This document shows, in pieces, positions 26,677-34,259 of a DNA stretch of 64,000 nt. Position 1 is the first letter of the stretch, and every line of letters begins with the position of its first letter. Position numbers and translations under genes: made by a program. Below the pieces are notes generated by a model. The model saw nothing but the letters and a program-made list of their open reading frames with translations, had not been told where the DNA came from and searched no databases. This DNA comes from CAVRUD01 sp963849635 (GTDB lineage Bacteria; Chloroflexota; Chloroflexia; Thermomicrobiales; UBA6265): the NCBI GenBank assembly GCA_963849635.1, contig CAWKIA010000045.1:124001-188000 (forward strand). The letters run 5' to 3'.

Positions 26677-27498
26677 TTGAACAGGCTGGATGATGCGGGA
26701 AGTCGCGCGGCAGCGATGTTCAATGCGGCCGCGGATCACTACGACGATCCGGCGAACTCATTTCGGGAGCGTTTCGGTCGGAGAACGGTCGAGCGACTCG
26801 ACCTGGAACAGGGAATGCGCGTCCTGGATGTCGCCTGTGGGGCGGGGGCGGCGACGTTCCCCGCCGCAGAGGCGGCCGGCGCGACGGGCTCCGTCCTCGG
26901 CGTGGACCTTGCCGAAAACCAGCTTGATCTGGCACGACGGAAGGCCGCGCAACTCGGCCTCGCGAACGTCGAGTTTCAGGTCGGCGACATGCGGGATCTC
27001 CACCTGCCGGACGCAGCCTACGATGCGGTCATTTGTGCCTTTGGCATCTTCTTCGTCGCGGACATGAGCGCGGCGGTCCGGGAGCTGTGGAGACTCGTCG
27101 CTCCAGGCGGAAAACTCGCGATTGCGACCTGGGGACCTCGCCAGTACGAACCACTCATATCGGTTTTCTGGGAATCCGTGCTGGCTGTGCGGCCCGATCT
27201 CCAACGGAAGCCCAATCCGTGGGACAGCATTTCCAATCCGGACGCTGTCCGCGATTTTCTTACTGGCGCGGGCGTGGAGCGCCCGGACGCGGTTCTCGAA
27301 CCTGGCATGCATCCGCTCGGGTCGCCACGTGATTGGTGGGCGCTGGTGCTTGGCTCGCGGTACCGGGAGACAGTCGAGGCGCTAGAGGACGGCGATCGCG
27401 AACGGGTGCAGCGAACGAACCACGAATACGTGCAGACGGCGGATGTACGGGAGATTGAGACGAACGTGATCTATGCGGTCGCCAGAAAGAATCGGTAG
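26677..27498 (+). CDS. Class I SAM-dependent methyltransferase
   Basis: 273 residues. The start TTG 26677 follows AAAGGAG by nine bases. SAM-binding motif I is RVLDVACGAGAATFPAAEAAG (residues about 48-68), followed by VLGVDLAENQLDLARRKA and VEFQVGDMRDLHLPDAAYDAV, then a UbiE-like VRELWRLVAPGGKLAIATWG. It is a small soluble methyltransferase of the UbiE/Coq5-like type; the substrate is unknown. It stands alone, converging on the PrsW-like gene. Confidence 0.85.
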   Translation: MNRLDDAGSRAAAMFNAAADHYDDPANSFRERFGRRTVERLDLEQGMRVLDVACGAGAATFPAAEAAGATGSVLGVDLAENQLDLARRKAAQLGLANVEFQVGDMRDLHLPDAAYDAVICAFGIFFVADMSAAVRELWRLVAPGGKLAIATWGPRQYEPLISVFWESVLAVRPDLQRKPNPWDSISNPDAVRDFLTGAGVERPDAVLEPGMHPLGSPRDWWALVLGSRYRETVEALEDGDRERVQRTNHEYVQTADVREIETNVIYAVARKNR

Positions 27499-27527
27499 AT
27501 AGGGTTGAGGATGTGGCAATCGAGTGG

Positions 27528-28892
27528 CTAGGTGGAGGCGTCGGAGGGGAGCGGGCTCTGGCAGAAGGCGCAGAATTTGCCGGCTGGGGTGATGCGACGG
27601 CAGTTTGGACAGACAACCCGGTTGCCGACGAGTTGGTTGCGATCGAAGGCGATCGCCCGTTGCAGGCAGAACCAGCCGGCGCCGAGTAGCAGCCCGGCCA
27701 GGGCCAGATTGAACAGGAACTGCACCGCGCTCCCGGACTGTTCCGCCAGCAAACCAACGACGGCAAAGACGACCGCCCCGCCGAGGCCGGCCGCCAGCGG
27801 CACGACCATATCGCGGGTGTCGCGCGAAAGGTCGAACTGCCAGATCGCAAGGCCGACGAGCGCTGCGATCGTCATCAGGATGACGGATCGGAAGACGACG
27901 ATTGACAGCACCGCAACCGTCCAGTCGGCCACGCTGCCTTCGATCTGGTCGCCCGTGATGAGGGGCCAGAGATGGACCAGGGTCGTACCTAGCGCGAAGC
28001 CACCGGCCGACGCGGCCCCGAGGGTCACGCCGTCCATGGCCTCGTTGCGGAAGGCAGGCCAACGTCTGGCTGCCACCGGGGCCGCGAGCATCGCCGCCAC
28101 CGAGAGGCCGGGAACAATGACACCGGCCAGCGCGTAGATCGCGAGCGGGGGGCTATCAACCCGGCCGACCAACTCCCCGGCCAGCCCCAACGCGCCGATG
28201 TGATCGACGGCATTCTGATCCCAGAACTCGTCCAGGACGAAGCTGTTGAGCAAGCCGATGAGGATGCCGGCCGCCGCCCCCGCTGTGCCGATGCCAAGCA
28301 GGATGAGCGCTGGCTCACGATCGAAGACGTCGACACGATCGAGGGTTACGATCAGAGCGATCGGCAGGACGATCGCCGCCAGCAGGATGGCGACACCGGC
28401 TTCCGAGGCCAGCAACGCAATCAGGACCAGTACGGCCCCACCGGCGGCGATCAGGATCCTCGGATCGGGCAGGCGCCGGCCACGACCGAGCCGCCCGGGC
28501 TGACTCAATGAGCCGGGGACCGACGGGCGACGGAATCGACGTCGCTTTGGGTTCGCCGTCGGGTCAATATCGCTCTCTGGCACGGACGCTTCTGGACGGC
28601 GCGGTTGAGGCGTCGTGGTCGGGGCGACTGTTGTCGGCGGGACGCCTGTGGTCGGTGCCGACTCGGACTTTGTTTCAGCCGGGGCGATCGGTTCCCACTC
28701 GAATGCTGGCTCGGGTGAATCCTCGGGATTGGCAAATGGGTCGTCACCAGGCGCCGCGCGCCAGGGGTCTCGGGAAAGGTCCGTACCGGGGATCGAGTCG
28801 AGCGGCACCGTCGCGTCAACTGGGAACTCCGGCTCCGGCGTGGGCTCGTCGGGTGACTTGTCGCTTGGGCCGAACGTCCTGGAGTCCGTCAC
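27528..28892 (-). CDS. PrsW-like multi-pass membrane protein with C-terminal zinc ribbon
   Basis: 454 residues. Residues 1-140 are disordered and rich in Pro, Glu, Thr and Arg. About eight hydrophobic helices follow. TLDRVDVFDREPALILLGIG and the later MDGVTLGAASAGGFALGTTL match the conserved layout of PrsW-type proteins (D-x-EP segment, then DG...GAA...GF), but the glutamate-rich EExxK catalytic motif between them is absent (VIVPGLSVAAML instead). The C-terminus has CPNCRRITPAGKFCAFCQSPL, a zinc ribbon. It is likely a non-proteolytic PrsW relative; this is an inference from motif spacing. Confidence 0.62.
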   Translation of the reverse strand: MTDSRTFGPSDKSPDEPTPEPEFPVDATVPLDSIPGTDLSRDPWRAAPGDDPFANPEDSPEPAFEWEPIAPAETKSESAPTTGVPPTTVAPTTTPQPRRPEASVPESDIDPTANPKRRRFRRPSVPGSLSQPGRLGRGRRLPDPRILIAAGGAVLVLIALLASEAGVAILLAAIVLPIALIVTLDRVDVFDREPALILLGIGTAGAAAGILIGLLNSFVLDEFWDQNAVDHIGALGLAGELVGRVDSPPLAIYALAGVIVPGLSVAAMLAAPVAARRWPAFRNEAMDGVTLGAASAGGFALGTTLVHLWPLITGDQIEGSVADWTVAVLSIVVFRSVILMTIAALVGLAIWQFDLSRDTRDMVVPLAAGLGGAVVFAVVGLLAEQSGSAVQFLFNLALAGLLLGAGWFCLQRAIAFDRNQLVGNRVVCPNCRRITPAGKFCAFCQSPLPSDAST

Positions 28893-29022
28893 GCTTGCCT
28901 CACATCCTGATCCCGACAGGCCGGCGACGGTTTGCTCGCCCGCGTCGCAATGAGCGTATCACGGTGATCGGTGGATCGTCGGGAACCGGGCCGGTGTTCG
29001 GGCCGATGTGATCGCTCCGGCT

Positions 29023-29051
29023 TTGACAGGCAGGAACCGCGGGGCTACACT
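29023..29051 (+). promoter_or_regulatory. Promoter of the SRP RNA
   Basis: TTGACA at 29023-29028, a 17-base spacer and TACACT at 29046-29051. The expected start, 29058-29060, coincides with the 5' end of the SRP RNA predicted from pairing. Confidence 0.8.
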
Positions 29052-29058
29052 TTTCGAC

Positions 29059-29328
29059 GGTCGTGCTAGATGGGGAGGTAGCGGTGCCCTGCACTCTGAA
29101 CCCGCTCTACAGGGGTTGAATTCCTTCTCGAGGCTCGGTGTTGTAGGACTGCTGGCGTGGCGCGGTGTTGATGGTAGCGGTCTCGCGCGGCGGGGAACTG
29201 CGAACCCGGTCAGGGCCGGAAGGCAGCAGCCGTAAGTGGACCTCCTCGGGTGACGCGAGGACGCCGCTCCGGAGCAAGCGAGCGCAGGGTAAGCTGGAAC
29301 GTCGTTGTCGACAGAAGGTGCACGGCCA
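29059..29328 (+). ncRNA. ffs: Signal recognition particle RNA, long bacterial form
   Basis: The diagnostic helix-8 core CCCGGTCAGGGCCGGAAGG, followed by CAGCAG, is at 29205-29229, matching the universal GGTCAGG...CCGGAAGG tetraloop region. The 5' end GGTCGTGC (29059-29067) pairs with GCACGGCC (29319-29328), giving a closed RNA of about 270 nucleotides with Alu-like sequence (GGGAGGTAGCGGTGCCCTG) near the 5' end. This is the long form found in Firmicutes, Actinobacteria and cyanobacteria, not the 114-nt enterobacterial form. A strong promoter and a 14-bp terminator hairpin flank it. The RNA binds Ffh and targets nascent membrane proteins. Confidence 0.93.
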
Positions 29329-29342
29329 TTCCCTGAATCACA

Positions 29343-29378
29343 ACGAAGCCCGCGCCAATCGGCGCGGGCTTCGTGTTT
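29343..29378 (+). terminator. Rho-independent terminator of the SRP RNA
   Basis: ACGAAGCCCGCGCC (29343-29356), loop AATC, GGCGCGGGCTTCGT (29361-29374), then GTTT. A 14-bp perfect stem directly after the SRP RNA. Confidence 0.88.
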
Positions 29379-29379
29379 C

Positions 29380-29455
29380 AGACGTGAGACGTGAGACGTG
29401 AGACATGAGTCTAGTTCAGTCCGAGTTCTCACGTCTCGCGTCTAACGTCGCCTGC
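29380..29455. repeat. ACGTGAGAC-family repeat
   Basis: Three tandem GACGTGAGAC units followed by an inverted TTCTCACGTCTCGCGTCT form an imperfect hairpin. It is related to the in-frame element at 23785-23845. It overlaps the end of the minus-strand membrane protein gene. Confidence 0.65.
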
Positions 29456-29915
29456 GGCGAACCACCTTGCGCGGTTCGAGCCGGACGGTCGTACCTCCGG
29501 CGTGAGCGGGCCGCATGTATTGGCGCTTCACCTGGCGGTCCTGCCAGTCCTTCAACTGCGCCTGGTAGGCCGTGCGGAAGTAGTAGGCGAAGTAGCCCGC
29601 CATCACTATCAGCGCCAACAGGCAGATCCACAGCCAAATGCGCATCCCGAAGTTGAAGGGGCTGATCTGGAGAATCCGGATCCCGAAAAAGAACAACCCG
29701 ACGCCGAATACTGCCATGGCAACGCCCGAGCCGCGCTGCATCGCGCGGCGCTGGACGGCGTTGGTGCCGTACCGGCGGGCGCCGTCGTTATAGATGTAGA
29801 TCGACGCCAGGAATCCGAATCCGAAGATGATCAAATAGACGATCGCAAACGGCCCAAAGACCTCGGTCGTCTCCGGGACCGTCGTGAGATAGTCCCAAGA
29901 GAAAGGGTTGTCCAT
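29442..29915 (-). CDS. Small membrane protein, three predicted helices
   Basis: 157 residues with hydrophobic segments at about 20-41 (FGPFAIVYLIIFGFGFLASIY), 68-82 (VAMAVFGVGLFFFGI) and 91-112 (IWLWICLLALIVMAGYFAYYF). A basic C-terminal tail follows, with VRLEPRKVVRRRRR. The YNDGARRYG loop is conserved-looking, but the family is not recognised. It lies downstream of sdhB on the same strand but 170 bases away, and shows none of the haem-binding His pattern of SdhC. The function is unknown. Confidence 0.7.
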   Translation of the reverse strand: MDNPFSWDYLTTVPETTEVFGPFAIVYLIIFGFGFLASIYIYNDGARRYGTNAVQRRAMQRGSGVAMAVFGVGLFFFGIRILQISPFNFGMRIWLWICLLALIVMAGYFAYYFRTAYQAQLKDWQDRQVKRQYMRPAHAGGTTVRLEPRKVVRRRRR

Positions 29916-30083
29916 CCGTCATGCCTCGCGGTGATTAAAGGTGGTCGAAGATCGCCGCGATTGTACTGTACGGCACGCCCGATCGTCGGAGAAGGGCATG
30001 ACGAAGTGAAGAAGAGACAAGAAACAAATGACAAGTCAAATGTGGCAAGTTACACGTGACTGCTATCCGTTCGTACGCGGGAA

Positions 30084-30782
30084 TCAGACGCGGTCGTACA
30101 GGAGTGTCCGCTTTACTTGCTCGATTGCGCGGGTGACTTCGATGTCGCGCGGACAGGCGTCGGTGCAGTTGAAGATCGTGCGGCAGCGCCACACGCCGGA
30201 GCCGGTGTTCAGGATGCGGAGGCGCTCGGCCGCACCCTGGTCGCGGCTGTCGTAGATGAAGCGGTGGGCATTGACGATCGCTGCCGGGCCGACGAACTGG
30301 TCGTTGGTCCAGGTAATCGGGCAGGCGGTCGTGCACGCGGCGCAGAGGATGCACTTGGTGGTGTCGTCGTATACCGCCCGCTGCTCCGGGCTCTGCAGCC
30401 GCTCTCGCCCCGCTGGGGCCTCGTCGGCGATCAGGTACGGTTTGACGCTCTTGTAGGCGTCGAAGAACGGTTCCATGTCGACGACGAGATCCTTGATTAC
30501 CTTGAACCCGATCAGAGGCTCCAGGGTGATCCGCTTGCCAAACTCGCCGATCATCGCTTTGCAGGCCAGCCGGTTTCGCCCATTGATCCGCATTGCATCC
30601 GAGCCGCAGATCCCGTGCGCGCACGACCGCCGATAGGTGATCGTTCCGTCCTCATACCACTTCAGTTGATTTAGGGCATCCAGCACACGGTCATTCGGCT
30701 CCGCCTCGACCTTGTACTCCTCAAAGTGCGCTTTGACGTCGACATCAGGGTTGTAGCGCTTGATCCGAAGAGTGAGTTCCAT
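30084..30782 (-). CDS. sdhB: Succinate dehydrogenase iron-sulfur subunit
   Basis: 232 residues from ATG 30780-30782; CAGGAGCTC lies just upstream, so a longer start at 30809 is less likely. The [2Fe-2S] plant-type ligands are SCAHGICGSDA plus NRLACKA. The [4Fe-4S] ferredoxin region is KCILCAACTTACPI, and the later CRTIFNCTDACPRDI supplies ligands for the [3Fe-4S] cluster. It passes electrons from SdhA to quinone through the membrane anchor. The sdhA gene lies upstream, separated by a 120-bp inverted-repeat element. No sdhC/D is adjacent. Confidence 0.93.
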   Translation of the reverse strand: MELTLRIKRYNPDVDVKAHFEEYKVEAEPNDRVLDALNQLKWYEDGTITYRRSCAHGICGSDAMRINGRNRLACKAMIGEFGKRITLEPLIGFKVIKDLVVDMEPFFDAYKSVKPYLIADEAPAGRERLQSPEQRAVYDDTTKCILCAACTTACPITWTNDQFVGPAAIVNAHRFIYDSRDQGAAERLRILNTGSGVWRCRTIFNCTDACPRDIEVTRAIEQVKRTLLYDRV

Positions 30783-30831
30783 TTGAGCTCCTGGCGTGAG
30801 CTGCGTCACAGGTAGATGGTGTTTTCATTTT

Positions 30832-30952
30832 GTAGGGGCGGATCTCCGTGTCCGCCCGGTCGCCAACCACGTTGTGCCGGTTTGGGAACAGCGTTTCCTC
30901 TATGCAGAACCGGTTCGTCGGTGGACGGGCGGACACGGAGGTCCGCCCCTAC
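30832..30952. repeat. Inverted-repeat element (GTAGGGGCG family) inside the sdhA-sdhB operon
   Basis: The 27-base left arm 30832-30858 (starts GTAGGGGCGGATCTCCGTGT) pairs with 30926-30952 with one mismatch; the loop contains a second AACCGG/CCGGTT-type inverted pair. A relative with GTAGGGGCGCGATTCAT arms is at 38223-38304. The element would be transcribed in the operon mRNA. Confidence 0.85.
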
Positions 30953-31009
30953 GAGGGGATCCCGCGCCCAGTGGCGCCCGCCGAACGCCAGACGCCGGAC
31001 GCCTGACGC

Positions 31010-32740
31010 CTAATACTTCCTCTCCTTCGGTTCGAACTCCGTGATCGTGACGGGCTTCTTGCGGATTTCGAGGCCGCCTGAGGTCTTGTAGGCCATGGTG
31101 TGGGCGAGCCAGGCGCGGTCGTCGCGGGCCTGGAAGTCGTCGCGGTAGTGCGCGCCGCGGCTCTCCTCGCGGGCCAGAGCTCCTGCCACGATCGTCTCGG
31201 CGCAATCGAGCATGCAGCCGAGTTCGTGTGCTTCGAAGAGGTCGGTGTTGAAGGTGGTGCCCTTGTCGTCGAGGGCGACGTGGGCGTATTGCTGGCGGAG
31301 CTGGTCGACGGCCTTCATCGCCCGCTGCAGGCCCTCGCCAGTGCGGACGACGGAGACGTCGTCCATCATCACCTCTTGCATCGTCTTGCGGATGACGGCG
31401 ACGCGTTCGCCCTTCGTCCGGCTGAGCAGGTTCGCGACCTCGGCCCGGGCGTAGAACTCGGGCTCGGACGGCAGGGTGGCCCAGTCCGACCGTTTGACAT
31501 AATCGAGCATGTCGCGTCCCGCCCTCCGGCCAAAGACGACGAGGTCGACAAGCGAGTTCGTGCCGAGGCGGTTGGCCCCATGAACCGAGACGCAGGCCGC
31601 TTCGCCGGCGGAGTAGAAGCCGTCGATCACCTTGCCAGCCGGATCGCGGATGATCTGGCCGTGCAGGTTGGTCGGTAGACCGCCCATGGCGTAGTGAGCG
31701 GTCGGCTGGATGGGGACAGGTTCGGTCTTTGGCTCGACGCCGAGGTAGGTCCGGGCGAAATCGGTCACGTCCGGGAGTTTGGCGTCGATCACTTCCGGTG
31801 GGAGGTGGGAGAGATCGAGGTGGACATAGTCCTTGCCATCGATCCCACGGCCCTCTTTCACCTCTTGATGGATGAAGCGGGAGACCATGTCGCGCGGAGC
31901 GAGATCCTTGAGTGTCGGGGCGTATCGCTCGGCGAAGGCTTCACCGGTGCTGTTGCGTAGGATGCCGCCTTCGCCTCTGGCAGCCTCGGAGAGCAGAATG
32001 CCGAGCTTGTAGAGGCCGGTCGGATGGAACTGATAGAACTCCATGTCCATCAGCGGCACGCCCTTGCGGTAGGCGATCGCGACGCCGTCGCCGGTGCCGG
32101 CCAGGGCGTTTGAGGTGATCTTGAAGACCCGGCCGAACCCGCCCGAGGCGATCAAGACCGCCTTGGAATGAAGCGTGTTGATCTCGCCCGTCTTGACGTC
32201 CATCGTGACGACGCCGCAGCAGCGGCCGTCGTCGGCGAAGAGGATGTCGAGCAGGTGGTGCTCGTCGAAAAAGTTGACCTTGTGCTTGATCCCCTGCTGG
32301 TAGAGGGTCTGGATGATCATGTGGCCGGTGCGGTCGGCGGCGTAGCAGGCGCGGCGCACGGGAGCTTCGCCGAAATTACGAGTGTGCCCGCCGAACCGGC
32401 GCTGATCGATTCGCCCGTCAGGCGTCCGGTTGAACGGAAGGCCCATGTGTTCGAGTTCGAGCACGGCGTCGATCGCCTCGCGGGCGAGGACTTCGGCGGC
32501 GTCCTGGTCGACCAGGTAATCGCCGCCCTTGACCGTGTCGAACATGTGCCACTTCCAGTGGTCTTCTTCGGTGTTGCCCAGGGCGGCGCTAATACCGCCC
32601 TGAGCGGCGCCCGTGTGTGAGCGAGGGGGATAGAGTTTCGAGACAACGGCGACATTCGCTTTGCCGGCCAGTTGGATCGCCGCCATAAGTCCGGCGCCGC
32701 CTGCTCCGATGATGACGGCGTCGAAGCGATGGTAGGCCAT
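31010..32740 (-). CDS. sdhA: Succinate dehydrogenase flavoprotein subunit
   Basis: 576 residues from ATG 32738-32740 (MAYHRFDAVIIGAGGAG); a longer frame from 32806 lacks homologous sequence. FAD-binding motif VIIGAGGAGLMAAIQLAGK; flavinylation region SHTGAAQGGISAALGN containing the His that carries FAD. Active-site motifs are MEFYQFHPTGL, EAARGEGGILRN, PTAHYAMGGLPTN and NRLGTNSLVDLVVFGR. It oxidises succinate to fumarate in the TCA cycle and respiratory chain. The Gly-rich and C-terminal capping domains are complete. It is the first gene of an sdhA-sdhB pair. Confidence 0.95.
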   Translation of the reverse strand: MAYHRFDAVIIGAGGAGLMAAIQLAGKANVAVVSKLYPPRSHTGAAQGGISAALGNTEEDHWKWHMFDTVKGGDYLVDQDAAEVLAREAIDAVLELEHMGLPFNRTPDGRIDQRRFGGHTRNFGEAPVRRACYAADRTGHMIIQTLYQQGIKHKVNFFDEHHLLDILFADDGRCCGVVTMDVKTGEINTLHSKAVLIASGGFGRVFKITSNALAGTGDGVAIAYRKGVPLMDMEFYQFHPTGLYKLGILLSEAARGEGGILRNSTGEAFAERYAPTLKDLAPRDMVSRFIHQEVKEGRGIDGKDYVHLDLSHLPPEVIDAKLPDVTDFARTYLGVEPKTEPVPIQPTAHYAMGGLPTNLHGQIIRDPAGKVIDGFYSAGEAACVSVHGANRLGTNSLVDLVVFGRRAGRDMLDYVKRSDWATLPSEPEFYARAEVANLLSRTKGERVAVIRKTMQEVMMDDVSVVRTGEGLQRAMKAVDQLRQQYAHVALDDKGTTFNTDLFEAHELGCMLDCAETIVAGALAREESRGAHYRDDFQARDDRAWLAHTMAYKTSGGLEIRKKPVTITEFEPKERKY

Positions 32741-33008
32741 GGATGTTGTCCTCACTCGACCGAACGACTGGGCGCGACGCTGGGGAATCAGCCGGTCTAT
32801 TCGCACCGCGCGAGCGCCTGTATCGGCCTCGTAATGGAACCCTATCTGGGGCGGTAAGGGGTGTCAAGGTCGGTTGGAGACGTCATTTGATCCAGGCCGT
32901 GCCCCATACCTGATTTGCCCCGTCCGGCGCGGCGAAGAGGCGGTTGTATACTGCCCGGCGTTGACCGGAAGACACGCGTCCGGATAGTCGTTCAAAAGGG
33001 AGCAAAGG

Positions 33009-34163
33009 TTGGCAGCGGCGGCGATGGAACGGGTGTCGTCGGCGCTGAAGGTCGGGCAGGCACTCGTGCCTGAACTTATCGACCTCACAATAAAGATTGC
33101 TGAAATTCCGGCGCCGACCGGAGCCGAGCACGAGCGCAGCCAGTTCGTCGCTCGTTGGCTCAGCGAACACGGGTTCTCCGAGATCTGGCGGGACGACCTC
33201 GGCGATCTGTCTGTCAGAATTCCCGGACAGTCGTCTGGCGCTCCGGTCATGATCGCGGCCCATCTTGACACGGTCTTCCCCGTGGGAACCAATCTGACGG
33301 TCAGGCGGGTCCAGGCTCAAGCGTACGGTCCCGGTGTCGGCGACAACAGCCTGGGCGTCGCCGCTCTGCTGATGCTGCCAGCGATGTTGTCCCGGCTCGA
33401 CCTCACGCCTGCGGTCGATCTGATCCTGGCGCTCACAGTTGGCGAAGAGGGATTGGGTAACCTGCGCGGCATGCGCGCGGTCGTCGAACAACACCCGGGG
33501 CTCGGTGCCGCGATTGCCCTTGAAGGGCACAACCTCGGACGCGTCACCCATATGGCAGTCGGCAGCCGGCGTCTGCGGATCGAAGTCACAGGTCCAGGTG
33601 GGCATTCGTGGGGCGCGTTTGGTCAGCCGAGCGCGATCCATGCCCTGGCCCGGATCATCACTGAGCTCGACGCGCTATCGCTTGCCGATTCCCCGAAGAC
33701 GACGCTCAACGTGGGACTCATCGAGGGAGGTGTCTCCGTCAACACGATCGCGCCGACCGCCTCGTGCGTCGTCGATATGCGTTCCACCGATGAGGGTGCG
33801 CTCGCCAACCTCGCTGGGAGGGTGGAGCACATTGTCCGTGGGGCCGCACATGGCGGGATCGCAACAGCGTGCGTTGTCCTCGGCGTGCGGCCCGCCGGGA
33901 CCGTGCCCCGGGATAGCAGATTGGTGCAAACCGCGTCGAGAACGTTGAAAGCGCTCGGTTACGATGCCATCTATGATGCATCGAGCACCGATGCCAACAT
34001 CCCCATCAGCCTGGGTATCCCGGCCGTTTGTCTCGGCATTACCAGCGGTGGCAATGCCCACCGGGAAGACGAGTTCATTGACCTCCCGCCGGTGGCCGCC
34101 GGACTGACCCAGATCCTGTTCACTGCCCTGGACACTGCCGAATACCTGGCAACGCAGACGTGA
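33009..34163 (+). CDS. M20 family metallopeptidase / amidohydrolase
   Basis: 384 residues from TTG 33009, with AGGGAG seven bases upstream. Metal-ligand motifs in order: AAHLDTVFP (His, Asp), GVGDNSLGVAAL (bridging Asp), TVGEEGLGNLRG (catalytic Glu pair) and the terminal GGNAHREDE (His). A dimerisation/lid domain with GPGGHSWGAFG sits between. The family includes tripeptidases, carboxypeptidases and deacylases; this one resembles peptidase T/M20 members. It is divergent from sdhA and 96 bases before dinG. The substrate is not deducible. Confidence 0.86.
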   Translation: MAAAAMERVSSALKVGQALVPELIDLTIKIAEIPAPTGAEHERSQFVARWLSEHGFSEIWRDDLGDLSVRIPGQSSGAPVMIAAHLDTVFPVGTNLTVRRVQAQAYGPGVGDNSLGVAALLMLPAMLSRLDLTPAVDLILALTVGEEGLGNLRGMRAVVEQHPGLGAAIALEGHNLGRVTHMAVGSRRLRIEVTGPGGHSWGAFGQPSAIHALARIITELDALSLADSPKTTLNVGLIEGGVSVNTIAPTASCVVDMRSTDEGALANLAGRVEHIVRGAAHGGIATACVVLGVRPAGTVPRDSRLVQTASRTLKALGYDAIYDASSTDANIPISLGIPAVCLGITSGGNAHREDEFIDLPPVAAGLTQILFTALDTAEYLATQT

Positions 34164-34259
34164 CCAACTGACGCAACCTACCGTCTCTGACGCCCCACCC
34201 GGCTCGACCGATGTCAACCAGACGCTGCCGCCTCACGGCCTAGAAAGTCGAACGCCTTC

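Noticed and set aside
29442..29915. Small membrane protein as SdhC
   Set aside because: No conserved His/Ser quinone or haem pattern, and a 170-bp gap from sdhB.
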